Positions 18,301 to 26,109 of a stretch of DNA of 64,000 bases are shown here, in pieces. The position numbers were made by a program, and so were the translations under genes. The first letter of the stretch is position 1. Every line of letters begins with the position of its first letter. Under the pieces are notes generated by a model. That model was given only the letters and a program-made list of their open reading frames with translations. It did not search any database and was not told the origin of the DNA. Source of the DNA: RBG-16-49-21 sp040768125 (GTDB lineage Bacteria > Spirochaetota > UBA4802 > UBA5550); the NCBI GenBank assembly GCA_040768125.1, contig JAXGNG010000001.1:1240001-1304000 (forward strand), read 5' to 3'.

Positions 18301-19230
18301 ATGGAAAAAATCGGCATGATCATCAATCCCCACGCCCGGGGCGTGAAGAAAATGAACATCAATCCCGTCGAATACTTCGGCAGGATCGCCGGGGGCTACG
18401 CGGACATGCGCGTCACGAACAGCGTGGCGGAGATCGACCCGGTCATCAGGGAGTTCCGCAAGCGCGGGATCCCCTACGTGGCGGTATGCGGGGGCGACGG
18501 GACCCACCACCATGTCCTTTCACGCTTCATAACGATATACAAAAAGGAAACCCCGCCGCCGATACTGCACCTCCGCGCCGGAACCATGAACACCCAGCCG
18601 AGGACCATCAACCTGAAGGGAAGCCCCGGGGCGATCCTGGAGCGACTGGTATCCCTGGTGAAGCGCCACGGCGCGCCGCGCCTCTTCACGAGGGACACCA
18701 TACGCGTCGGCGATGGCTACTGCTTCATCTTCGGGGTCGGCATGACGGCGAACTTCCTCTACGAGTACTACCGGGGGGAGGGCACCGGCCCCGTGAAGGC
18801 GGTGAAGACGATCTGGCTCGCCGTGAAGGGCGCGGCCTTCGGCGCCGACGTGGGGACCCTCTTCGACCGCCTGGACTGCACCGTGGAGATCGACGGCGCG
18901 CAGGTGCCCCACCATGACTTCATCGCCGTCATCGCCTCCACGGTGGACGACATCGGGATCGGATTCAAGCCCCTGTACCGCGCCTACGAGCGCGAGGGGA
19001 CCTTCCACGTCCTCTCCGTGGGGTGCGAGCCCGGCGTCATCGTCAGGAACCTCTGGAACATTCGCCTCGGCAAGCCGGTGAAACACCCCTACGTGTTCGA
19101 CAGCATCGGGAAAAAGCTCGTTATTAAAAGCGACAAGAAGATGCTCTACACCATGGACGGGGACCTCTACGAGGCCGATAAAAAGCTCGTGGCCGAGGCC
19201 GGCCCACCCGTGCGCCTCATCTACGTCTAG
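18301..19230 (+). CDS. Diacylglycerol kinase-type lipid kinase (YegS/LCB5 family)
   Basis: 309 residues. The catalytic-domain opening KIGMIINPHARGVKKMN and the nucleotide loop VCGGDGTHHHVLS (GGDGT near residue 64) are clear; HLRAGTMNTQPRTINL replaces the common PxGTxNDFA pattern. Such enzymes phosphorylate diacylglycerol, sphingoid bases or related lipids at the inner membrane. It lies 45 bases after the ligase gene in the same direction but has an unclear functional link with it. Confidence 0.83.
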   Translation: MEKIGMIINPHARGVKKMNINPVEYFGRIAGGYADMRVTNSVAEIDPVIREFRKRGIPYVAVCGGDGTHHHVLSRFITIYKKETPPPILHLRAGTMNTQPRTINLKGSPGAILERLVSLVKRHGAPRLFTRDTIRVGDGYCFIFGVGMTANFLYEYYRGEGTGPVKAVKTIWLAVKGAAFGADVGTLFDRLDCTVEIDGAQVPHHDFIAVIASTVDDIGIGFKPLYRAYEREGTFHVLSVGCEPGVIVRNLWNIRLGKPVKHPYVFDSIGKKLVIKSDKKMLYTMDGDLYEADKKLVAEAGPPVRLIYV

Positions 19231-19410
19231 ATACCGCAAAGTATACATTTCTCGGCCGTCTGTATAGTGCGTCCTGTTATGCGGGGTGGTGTGCGCGCCA
19301 TAGTGCCTTACCCCGAAATCCATATTCTGCTTGACTCTGACCTGTCGAAGCACTATTTTATCGACACATACAATCATTTCAAGATAATCAGAATATCCAC
19401 GGGGGAATGC

Positions 19411-21510
19411 GTGGGAAAACGCCTTGGCATATGCATTCTTATGGCGGGGGTGATGTTCGGTGCCAGTTGCGAACGGAACCGCCTCTACGACAACACGAAC
19501 CCCTACTCCCTGTATACCTTCCTGGGGTATACATTCGGCCCCGGGGGATTGCAGGTCATTAACGTTGATTCTCCGAACCTCGACGGCACCTACCTGACCG
19601 GCCAGACCATCGAGATTACCGTCCGGTTCGCGGACGTGGTACTGGTCGACACCTCAGGGGGAACCCCGGACATTCTCCTCGCCACGAGTCCCCTGGCCGC
19701 CACGGCGCAGTACACGGGGGGGAGCGGGACCGACACCCTCCACTTCGGGTTCACCGTGCAGACCGGCCAGAACTCGAGCGACCTCGACTACCAGAACTGG
19801 AATTCCCTCCGCCTGAACGGCGGCGCGATAACCGACCTCATGGGGACCCCGGTGAGCCTTCTCCTTCCCAACCCCGGCAGCGGCGTGATCGGCATGGGGT
19901 CCCTTTCCGTGAACCGGGACCTCGCGCTGTCGCCGGGAATCGATCCTCCCCGCGTCACAACCGTCACCTCGCCGACGGCGAACGATCGCTACGGCGAGGG
20001 ATACACCGTGGAAATACGGGTGATCTATGACGTGGCCGTTGACCTGGACACATCGGGGGGCACGCCGAGGATCAGGCTCAACACCGCGCCCTGGCCGGCG
20101 GTGGTCCCCTATTCCTCCGGGAGCGGCACCACCACGCTCCGGTTCCTGTACACCGTTGCTGCGGGTGAGAGCTCGCCGGATCTTGACCAGGAAAACATCA
20201 ACGCGCTTGAATTGAACGGCGGAATCATCACCGATACCGTGTACGGGACCAATGCCGACATCGTCCTCCCCGCCGCCGGCCTGAATGCCACCCTGGCGGA
20301 GCTGAAGGACATCGAGATCGACGCTGTGGCGCCGGGGAATGTATCCGGATTGAGCGCCGTTCCGGGCGATGGATCGGTGACGATTGCCTGGACTAATCCC
20401 GGTGACGCGGATTTTGCCGGGGTGAGGATACTGCGCCGTGACGGCGCCGCCCCCGCGGGTCCCTTCGACCCGCTCGCCTCGGTGGTGTGCGGCAACTGCG
20501 GATCACCGACAACGGACAGCGGCCTGACGAACGGCACGAACTACTTCTTCGCCGCCTACGCCTACGACACGGTGGTAAACCCGGGGGCCAACTACTCAAC
20601 GGGCGTTCTCGCCGCGGCTACGCCGGTGCCGGACGGACGCTTCGTCATCGTGGGGCAGGCCGGGCAGATCAGGTGGGCGGAGGACCCTTCGGGATCCTGG
20701 ACGATCGCGACTTCGGGAACCAGCCAGAATTTCAATGCCGTCGCCTCCAACGGCGGGGGCGAGCTCCTGGCCGTGGGAAACGGCGGTAACCTCCGGTACT
20801 CGTCCGACGACGGGGCCTCATGGCAGAATAAAACGAATGCAACTGTCAATACCACGACGCTCCTGGGTGTCATATTCGGAAACGGCTGGTGGGTGGCCGT
20901 GGGCCAGGGGGGGAACCTCTTTTACACCACGGATATCGTTGCCAACACATGGATCTCAAATCCACAGGGCGGCTCTGACCTTAACGGCGTTGCCTTCGGC
21001 AATAATGTCTTCGTCACCGTGGGCGCCAACGGCGTGGGATACCGCACAACCGATCCCGCCATTCCATGGGGATCCACAAACGGACTTCCCTCCGCGACCT
21101 TCAATGACGTGGCGTTCGGCAACGGCGAGTTCGTCGCCGTGGGGTCTGATCCGTCTCTTCAGAACCGGATATACCTTTCACCCGACAACGGGACCAACTT
21201 CTTAGACAGGTCATTCCACAGCCTGTTGATACCCTACTACGGTGTGTGCTCCTCGCCAAGCTGGTGGGTTCTGGTCGGGGAGGAGTTCCTGGATTACGGA
21301 CCGAGTCCCCTCGGGGCCGCTTCGTTCCAGGATGGAGGCGCCCCGGGCGGTTCCGGCACCTTCCGCGCCGTGGCCTGGGGTAACGGCTACTACGTCGCGG
21401 CGGGAGACGGAGGTCTCGTGATGCATGCGGTGAATCCCACGAATTTCGGTTTCTGGACACTCAACCAGCAGTCCACCATCAACTGGTCGGGCGTTGCCTT
21501 CAGCCGATAG
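19411..21510 (+). CDS. Surface lipoprotein: Ig-like repeats, fibronectin III and C-terminal beta-propeller
   Basis: A GTG start at 19411 is preferred because it gives a clean lipoprotein signal (lipobox FGASC, Cys at about residue 20) and has a GGGGGA ribosome site; 699 residues result. Two bacterial Ig-like domains (each with a DTSGGTP.I.L segment and GSGT.TL.F) cover about 50-310, a fibronectin III domain (PGNVSGLSAVPGDGSVTIAW) about 312-405, and then six to seven short repeats of the form V-A-F-G-N-G-x-F-V-A-V-G to the end, like BNR/sialidase-type propeller blades. Probably an outer-membrane or surface binding protein. No enzymatic residues recognised. A terminator follows. Confidence 0.8.
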   Translation: MGKRLGICILMAGVMFGASCERNRLYDNTNPYSLYTFLGYTFGPGGLQVINVDSPNLDGTYLTGQTIEITVRFADVVLVDTSGGTPDILLATSPLAATAQYTGGSGTDTLHFGFTVQTGQNSSDLDYQNWNSLRLNGGAITDLMGTPVSLLLPNPGSGVIGMGSLSVNRDLALSPGIDPPRVTTVTSPTANDRYGEGYTVEIRVIYDVAVDLDTSGGTPRIRLNTAPWPAVVPYSSGSGTTTLRFLYTVAAGESSPDLDQENINALELNGGIITDTVYGTNADIVLPAAGLNATLAELKDIEIDAVAPGNVSGLSAVPGDGSVTIAWTNPGDADFAGVRILRRDGAAPAGPFDPLASVVCGNCGSPTTDSGLTNGTNYFFAAYAYDTVVNPGANYSTGVLAAATPVPDGRFVIVGQAGQIRWAEDPSGSWTIATSGTSQNFNAVASNGGGELLAVGNGGNLRYSSDDGASWQNKTNATVNTTTLLGVIFGNGWWVAVGQGGNLFYTTDIVANTWISNPQGGSDLNGVAFGNNVFVTVGANGVGYRTTDPAIPWGSTNGLPSATFNDVAFGNGEFVAVGSDPSLQNRIYLSPDNGTNFLDRSFHSLLIPYYGVCSSPSWWVLVGEEFLDYGPSPLGAASFQDGGAPGGSGTFRAVAWGNGYYVAAGDGGLVMHAVNPTNFGFWTLNQQSTINWSGVAFSR

Positions 21511-21546
21511 GCATTCCTGTTCGTTTAGTCCAGGGGGATTCCAGTA

Positions 21547-21583
21547 TAAAAGGCCCGCGATTACTACCGCGGGCTTTCTTATT
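21547..21583 (+). terminator. Rho-independent terminator, possibly bidirectional
   Basis: GCCCGCG (21553-21559) pairs with CGCGGGC (21568-21574) and is followed by TTTCTTATTT; an A-run precedes it, so it may also serve the convergent gene that ends at 21712. Confidence 0.85.
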
Positions 21584-21711
21584 TGAGGAGAGACGATGGG
21601 GTTTTGCCCTCCGGGACGGCAGGCGTCGTCTCATGTACTAAGTCCTGGATTGTCATCCCGGACCTCGCCGGCCTGGATAACACGGCGCCTGTATGAAGAG
21701 TAAACGGGGGG

Positions 21712-23022
21712 TCAGCGCCCCCCGCCCTGGCCCCTGTTCCCGCCGGCTCCGCCGCCCTTGCCGCCGGCGCTCCCGTTCCTTCCTGAACTTCCATCACCGG
21801 GCCGATTCTCCCCGCCGCGGCGGTCAATTGAGGGGCGATTATTCCCGCCGCGATGAACGCCTTCCCGGCCACCCGAGGGGCGCTCCCTTCTCTCCACGCG
21901 GCCGCCGTCGGGCCGCTTCGATTCATCGATCCCGCGGCGTTCCTGTTCGCCAGAGGGCTGTTTCCTTCGTTCCACGCGGCCGCTATCGGGCCGTCTCGAC
22001 TCATCGACCCTCCCGCGGTCCCGCTCACCCGCGGGCCGCTTTTTTCGCTCCACGCGGTTGCCGTCGCCTCGCCGGGTTGTATCGATCTTTCCGCGATCTG
22101 CGCCCTCGTTTTTCCGCCTTTTTTCGCGGGTTACCTTCCCTTTGTCGGCATGTATCCGCGCCGCTTCCTTTCTCCGCTTCATGTCATCGCCGCGCCGATC
22201 GTACATTGTTCTCATGTGCGGCTTCCGGATGATGCGCTTCTGCACGGCGTGGCGGCGGTAGTGGTAGGCGTTGCCCCGGTAGCGGGGATAGGCCTTTACC
22301 ACGTAGGGGTTCCCGTAGGCGGCCCGCGCAAGGTTGGGGTGGCGGTGTATCCACTCGTGGTGCCGGTAGTAGCGGTGCACCAGGGCCGGGTACCGGCGGA
22401 AGATGACATGGTTCAGGTAGACCTCCCGGGCGATCCAGGGATACCCGATGAACCAGTTGTCGTGCTGGTACACCACGATGGTGATCCGGGGATAGCGCAC
22501 CAGGAAGGGACGGTTGAGAACAATGATATAGGCCAGGGCGGGGTAGCGCTGCCAGTAGCGCCAGTTCAAATAGATTCGCGCGGCGAAGCGGGGATGCGCC
22601 TCGAGCCAGGCGAAATCGTAGCAGAGGTGCCACACCACGGGGTAGTGGGCCTCGAGCCACACCGTCGTGTTGATCGATTCGTAGTACCGGTCCGGGTCGT
22701 TCTTTATCTCATCGACGAGGGCCTTTTCCTCCCCCGTAAGGGCGGGAGCCTCCTCGGCCTTCTCCTTCTCCGGGTCCGGCTCCTCCTCGACCTCCTGGAT
22801 GTCCTCGAGCATTTTGTCTATCTCCTCCTCGGAGAAGTCCTCGGGTATATTCTCGGGCATGTCCGCGAGGATCGCGTCGGGATCGATTTCGGCCGACGCC
22901 TCCTGGGCCAGGGCGCTCCCTCCGTTCCCCCCGGTTGAGGAGATGCCCGTGATGAGCCAGCTCACCGCCAGGAAGGCGAGCAGAAGAAGGGAGTGCAGGG
23001 TCATCCAGTGCAGTCTGTTCAT
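21712..23022 (-). CDS. Exported protein with eight tandem 17-residue repeats and a basic repetitive tail
   Basis: 436 residues; the ATG at 23022 has GGAGAAG six bases upstream, better than earlier in-frame starts. A hydrophobic signal (about 8-30, possible cleavage after ALA at 39) leads to an acidic region (42-110). Residues 122-250 form eight repeats with Pro every 17 residues (16 for the first interval) and consensus aromatic-hydrophobic-x-x-Tyr/His-Pro-x-hydrophobic-x-x-x-hydrophobic-Tyr-x-Asn/His. Residues 311-388 are three 26-residue basic repeats containing RVERR, and the end is Gly-rich. I recognise no family. The acidic and very basic ends suggest binding to wall polymer, LPS or nucleic acid, but that is speculation. 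Confidence 0.75.
   Translation of the reverse strand: MNRLHWMTLHSLLLLAFLAVSWLITGISSTGGNGGSALAQEASAEIDPDAILADMPENIPEDFSEEEIDKMLEDIQEVEEEPDPEKEKAEEAPALTGEEKALVDEIKNDPDRYYESINTTVWLEAHYPVVWHLCYDFAWLEAHPRFAARIYLNWRYWQRYPALAYIIVLNRPFLVRYPRITIVVYQHDNWFIGYPWIAREVYLNHVIFRRYPALVHRYYRHHEWIHRHPNLARAAYGNPYVVKAYPRYRGNAYHYRRHAVQKRIIRKPHMRTMYDRRGDDMKRRKEAARIHADKGKVTREKRRKNEGADRGKIDTTRRGDGNRVERKKRPAGERDRGRVDESRRPDSGRVERRKQPSGEQERRGIDESKRPDGGRVERRERPSGGREGVHRGGNNRPSIDRRGGENRPGDGSSGRNGSAGGKGGGAGGNRGQGGGR
21859..22092 (-). repeat. Three 78-bp repeats coding a basic 26-residue unit
   Basis: Residues 311-388 of the same protein: three units of 26 residues, each with (V/I)D, RVERRK or a variant, and PSGE/PAGE. They are Arg-rich, probably disordered, and better conserved than the 17-residue array. 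Confidence 0.75.
22273..22659 (-). repeat. Eight tandem 51-bp repeats coding the 17-residue Tyr/His-Pro motif
   Basis: Inside the gene above. Successive units begin WLEAH, YWQRYP, FLVRYP, WFIGYP, IFRRYP, WIHRHP and VVKAYP at fixed 17-residue spacing. The units are diverged at DNA level, so the array is old and held by selection rather than recent expansion. Confidence 0.8.
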
Positions 23023-23108
23023 GATCTTCTCCATTATCGCAGGTTTGCGCTTCGCGTATCGGGTATTAGACCCGCGCACCCGGGGAAGGTTCAATTTTTT
23101 TTTGCGTT

Positions 23109-23136
23109 TTGATTCCACGGATTCAGTTCGTATAAG
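23109..23136 (+). promoter_or_regulatory. Possible sigma-70 promoter for the MFS gene
   Basis: TTGATT (23109-23114) and TATAAG (23131-23136) are 16 bases apart, about 50 bases before the MFS start, in the divergent region between 23022 and 23187. Confidence 0.45.
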
Positions 23137-23186
23137 TATTGACAAACCGACCAGGAGGTTCCCTCCTTCCCCGGGAGGAAGCCCTG

Positions 23187-24428
23187 ATGAAAAATCGACA
23201 TGGATCAAGTGGGGCCCGGGAGGGCCTTGGCCGCAACGTCATCGCCACGGGCGTCACCTCGTTTTTCACCGACATCGCCTCGGAGATGATCTATCCCCTG
23301 ATCCAGGCCTTCGTGGCGATGATCATGGCGGGCCAGAAGGCGCTCCTGGGGCCTGTTCTCGGGGTGATCGAGGGGGTGGCGGAATCGACGGCGAGCCTTC
23401 TCCGCGTTGCCTCGGGATACTACTCAGACCGGATACGGCGCCGCAAGGAGCCGGTCATCGCGGGGTACGGCCTCTCGGCCCTGGGACGGGTGCTCCTCCT
23501 GGCGGGCGCGGCGGGTTGGTGGTTCATCCTCATGGCGCGTTTTCTCGACAGGGTGGGGAAGGGTATACGGACCGCCCCGCGGGACGCCCTGATCTCTGAT
23601 TCCACGCCTGTTGAGGTGCGGGGGCGCGCCTTCGGCTTCCAGCGTACCATGGATTTCGCCGGGGCATTCCTGGGCGCCCTTCTCTGTTATTTCGCGGTCC
23701 GCGCCTTCATGGACCCGGCCACGGGAACCCTGAGGGACCTCGGTGGCTTTTACGTGCTTTTCCTTGTTTCCCTCCTGCCGGCCGCGGCGGGTATCGCTGT
23801 ACTTTTTTTCATCCGTGAGAAGGCGCGACCGGGTCATGATTCGCCGGAATCTGCCGGGCCGATGCTCGATATCCGGAAATACGACCGGAACCTCAGGGTG
23901 TTCTTCCTTTCACAGTTCATCTTCACCCTGGGAAACTCCTCCAACCAGTTTCTCCTCCTCCGGAGCATGGACCTGGGCCACGCCCTCTCCACGGTGGTGC
24001 TGATGTATATCGCTTTCAACCTTTCATCATCGGCCCTCTCCTATCTGTTCGGTTCATGGTCGGATTCCCTGGGGCGCAAGAAGATCCTGATGGCCGGGTA
24101 TCTCCTCTACGCCGCGGTCTACTCGTCTTTCGGATGGGTGACGTCGGAGAACGCCTCGCTGCTCTGGATTTTCTGGCCCCTCTACGGTGTGTACTACGCC
24201 ATGACCGAGGGCGTTGAAAAGGCCTTCGTCTGCGATATCGCCCCGGGGAGATCGCGGGCCACTGCCCTGGGTTTCCACCAGGCGACCGTGGGGATCGGGC
24301 TCCTCCCCGCGAGCCTCATCGCCGGGGTCCTCTTTGCCGTGAGTCCCGGGCTTCCCTTCATTTTCGGCGGTGTCATGGCGATGGCGGCGGCAGTCGTTCT
24401 TGCCCTCGGCGTCCGGGGCCCCAGATGA
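23187..24428 (+). CDS. Major facilitator superfamily transporter
   Basis: 413 residues, twelve predicted membrane segments. The intracellular loop motif between TM2 and TM3 reads GYYSDRIRRRKEPV, a classical MFS motif A variant, and ARFLDRVGKGIRTAPRDALI follows; the second half repeats it as GSWSDSLGRKKIL. The GKGIRTAPRDALIAD-type motif marks a bacterial MFS subgroup of unassigned substrate. The start at 23187 follows GGAGG by eight bases. A small lipoprotein gene follows after 40 bases. Confidence 0.88.
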   Translation: MKNRHGSSGAREGLGRNVIATGVTSFFTDIASEMIYPLIQAFVAMIMAGQKALLGPVLGVIEGVAESTASLLRVASGYYSDRIRRRKEPVIAGYGLSALGRVLLLAGAAGWWFILMARFLDRVGKGIRTAPRDALISDSTPVEVRGRAFGFQRTMDFAGAFLGALLCYFAVRAFMDPATGTLRDLGGFYVLFLVSLLPAAAGIAVLFFIREKARPGHDSPESAGPMLDIRKYDRNLRVFFLSQFIFTLGNSSNQFLLLRSMDLGHALSTVVLMYIAFNLSSSALSYLFGSWSDSLGRKKILMAGYLLYAAVYSSFGWVTSENASLLWIFWPLYGVYYAMTEGVEKAFVCDIAPGRSRATALGFHQATVGIGLLPASLIAGVLFAVSPGLPFIFGGVMAMAAAVVLALGVRGPR

Positions 24429-24468
24429 GAACGGTTCGAGAACATAGCGATAAAAGGAGGGGGGTGCC

Positions 24469-24834
24469 ATGCCAGGGAAAATTGCCTTCATCGTCGCGCT
24501 TCTCTGCCTCGCCGCGACGGCATGCGGAGAGAGGGAAATGACTGAACCGCCCCGGGACGCGATCATACTCGAAGAGACCACCGTGGAGGAGTTCAACGGC
24601 CGCCGCGTGGGGAGCGGCAACTACTTTGAGCGCAGCGATCCTTCCGGGGTGAAGCGCAGGAGCATCCAGGTCGCCGTCTGGGACCCCGGGGCGGGGGAGG
24701 GGGCCGAAACCGTGAACATGACGCTCTGGGAGGGGGACGAGTTCCCCGTGGGTGACAGGAAATACCGTCTCATCGGCGTGGACACGGGCCGGAAGGGGGG
24801 AAACGGCAGGGCCTGGATCGTTCCCGTCGATTAA
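24469..24834 (+). CDS. Small predicted lipoprotein
   Basis: 121 residues; a signal peptide ends in the lipobox AATAC (Cys 19). The mature part is a compact, beta-rich domain (VNMTLWEGDEFPVGDRKYRLIGVD). A strong AGGAGG ribosome site precedes the start. It is codirectional with the MFS gene upstream and the OmpA gene downstream. No family recognised. Confidence 0.7.
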   Translation: MPGKIAFIVALLCLAATACGEREMTEPPRDAIILEETTVEEFNGRRVGSGNYFERSDPSGVKRRSIQVAVWDPGAGEGAETVNMTLWEGDEFPVGDRKYRLIGVDTGRKGGNGRAWIVPVD

Positions 24835-24917
24835 ACAAAAAAATCGCTCATCAAATCAGTGCACCCGTCCGATAGAATTGATGGGGGGAACCCCGCATTC
24901 TGCTCCAGGGAGGGACC

Positions 24918-26105
24918 ATGAACCATCACCTCGTCGCGGCACTGGCCTGCATCATCGCCCTTTCGGGAAGCGCCCGGGGCGCGATTCTGGAGTGGGTCAT
25001 CCCCGAGGGGGACCGCATGGAGATCACCCGCACCGCCACAGTACGGTTCCTCGCGAATGAAACCGTTAAGAAGGAATACGAAGAGCGCAACATCATCGAC
25101 CTCACCTGCGTTGAGAAGAATGACGACTCCGGAGTGGTGAGCGGGAGTTTCCGCGTGTACGAACGCCCCTCTTCCGAGGATGTGTTCCGGCTCAGGGAAG
25201 AGCACCGATCACGGTTCTCCATTGGCCTCAACGGACGCTTCGACGTCCCGAAGGGGCTTTACATGCCGAACCTGCGGCACCTCCCCACCTTCGCGGGGAA
25301 GGACCTCGCAGAGGGTGACGCCTGGCGCGCCGACGCGGAGCTTGTCCTCGACAACTTTTCAAGGCCCTTCAAGCTCACCTTCCCGGTTGATTACCGCCTT
25401 GCGGGGATTGAGAAGGGCGATGGGGGGGATGTCGCCGTCATCGAGTACCGCTTTCTCATCGACATGGACCTGGCGGGGGGGAAGTTCCCCGCCGATTTTC
25501 CGCGCAAGATACTGGGACGCGACGACGGGACCATCCGGTGGGACATCGCGAACCGGAGGCCCATGGGCATGAAGGAGCGGTACCGGATCGTCTTCATCAT
25601 GCAGGATGAGAGGGGCCGCGCCGCGATGAACGAGTTCAGGATGGAGATCGACACGGCGATGAAAATGTACGCCCCCGTGGATGAAGACGAGAAGGAAAAG
25701 GCCCGGGACGAGATCAGGAAGGGCCTGCCCGAGGGCGTCGACGTCGAGACCGAAAAGCGGGGCCTCGTCATCAGGCTCGGGGACGTCCTCTTCGACTTCG
25801 ATTCCGCGAAACTGCGGGACGACAGCGTGAAGAAACTCGAAACCATCGCGGGGATCCTCAGGGAGAAGTACCCGGACCGCGAGATCATCGTCGAGGGCCA
25901 CACGGACGGCGTGGGCGGCCGTGATTACAACAGCAGGCTCTCGATGGACCGCGCCGAGTCCGTGGCGCGCTACCTGAAGCCCCGGACGGGATCCGACAAG
26001 CTCTCCTACCGCGGCTTCGGCGCCGAGCGGCCCATCGCGGACAACGCCACCGGCGAGGGAAGGCAGAAGAACCGCCGCGTCGAGATCATCATCAAGCTCC
26101 GCTGA
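24918..26105 (+). CDS. OmpA-family protein with N-terminal beta domain
   Basis: 395 residues with a cleavable signal (about 1-22). The N-terminal 250 residues form a beta-rich domain without a recognised name. The C-terminal OmpA/MotB peptidoglycan-binding domain (about 285-395) has DVLFDFDSAKLRDDSVKKL, VEGHTDGVGGRDYN and LSMDRAESVARYL, with the Asp and Arg that hold diaminopimelate in place. It probably ties the envelope to peptidoglycan. It converges on the P83/100 gene with a four-base gap. Confidence 0.88.
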   Translation: MNHHLVAALACIIALSGSARGAILEWVIPEGDRMEITRTATVRFLANETVKKEYEERNIIDLTCVEKNDDSGVVSGSFRVYERPSSEDVFRLREEHRSRFSIGLNGRFDVPKGLYMPNLRHLPTFAGKDLAEGDAWRADAELVLDNFSRPFKLTFPVDYRLAGIEKGDGGDVAVIEYRFLIDMDLAGGKFPADFPRKILGRDDGTIRWDIANRRPMGMKERYRIVFIMQDERGRAAMNEFRMEIDTAMKMYAPVDEDEKEKARDEIRKGLPEGVDVETEKRGLVIRLGDVLFDFDSAKLRDDSVKKLETIAGILREKYPDREIIVEGHTDGVGGRDYNSRLSMDRAESVARYLKPRTGSDKLSYRGFGAERPIADNATGEGRQKNRRVEIIIKLR

Positions 26106-26109
26106 TCCC

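Noticed and set aside
16003..18513. Very long open frame (836 codons) on the minus strand over livF and PaaK
   Set aside because: It is antisense to well supported genes and reflects high-GC codon use; no ribosome site or family similarity.
22273..22659. Possible CRISPR-like array from regular 51-bp periodicity
   Set aside because: The period is in-frame protein repeat with diverged units, not identical repeats with unique spacers.
21853..22938. 361-codon frame antisense to the 17-residue-repeat gene
   Set aside because: The minus-strand protein has a signal peptide, ribosome site and ordered repeats; the antisense frame has none.
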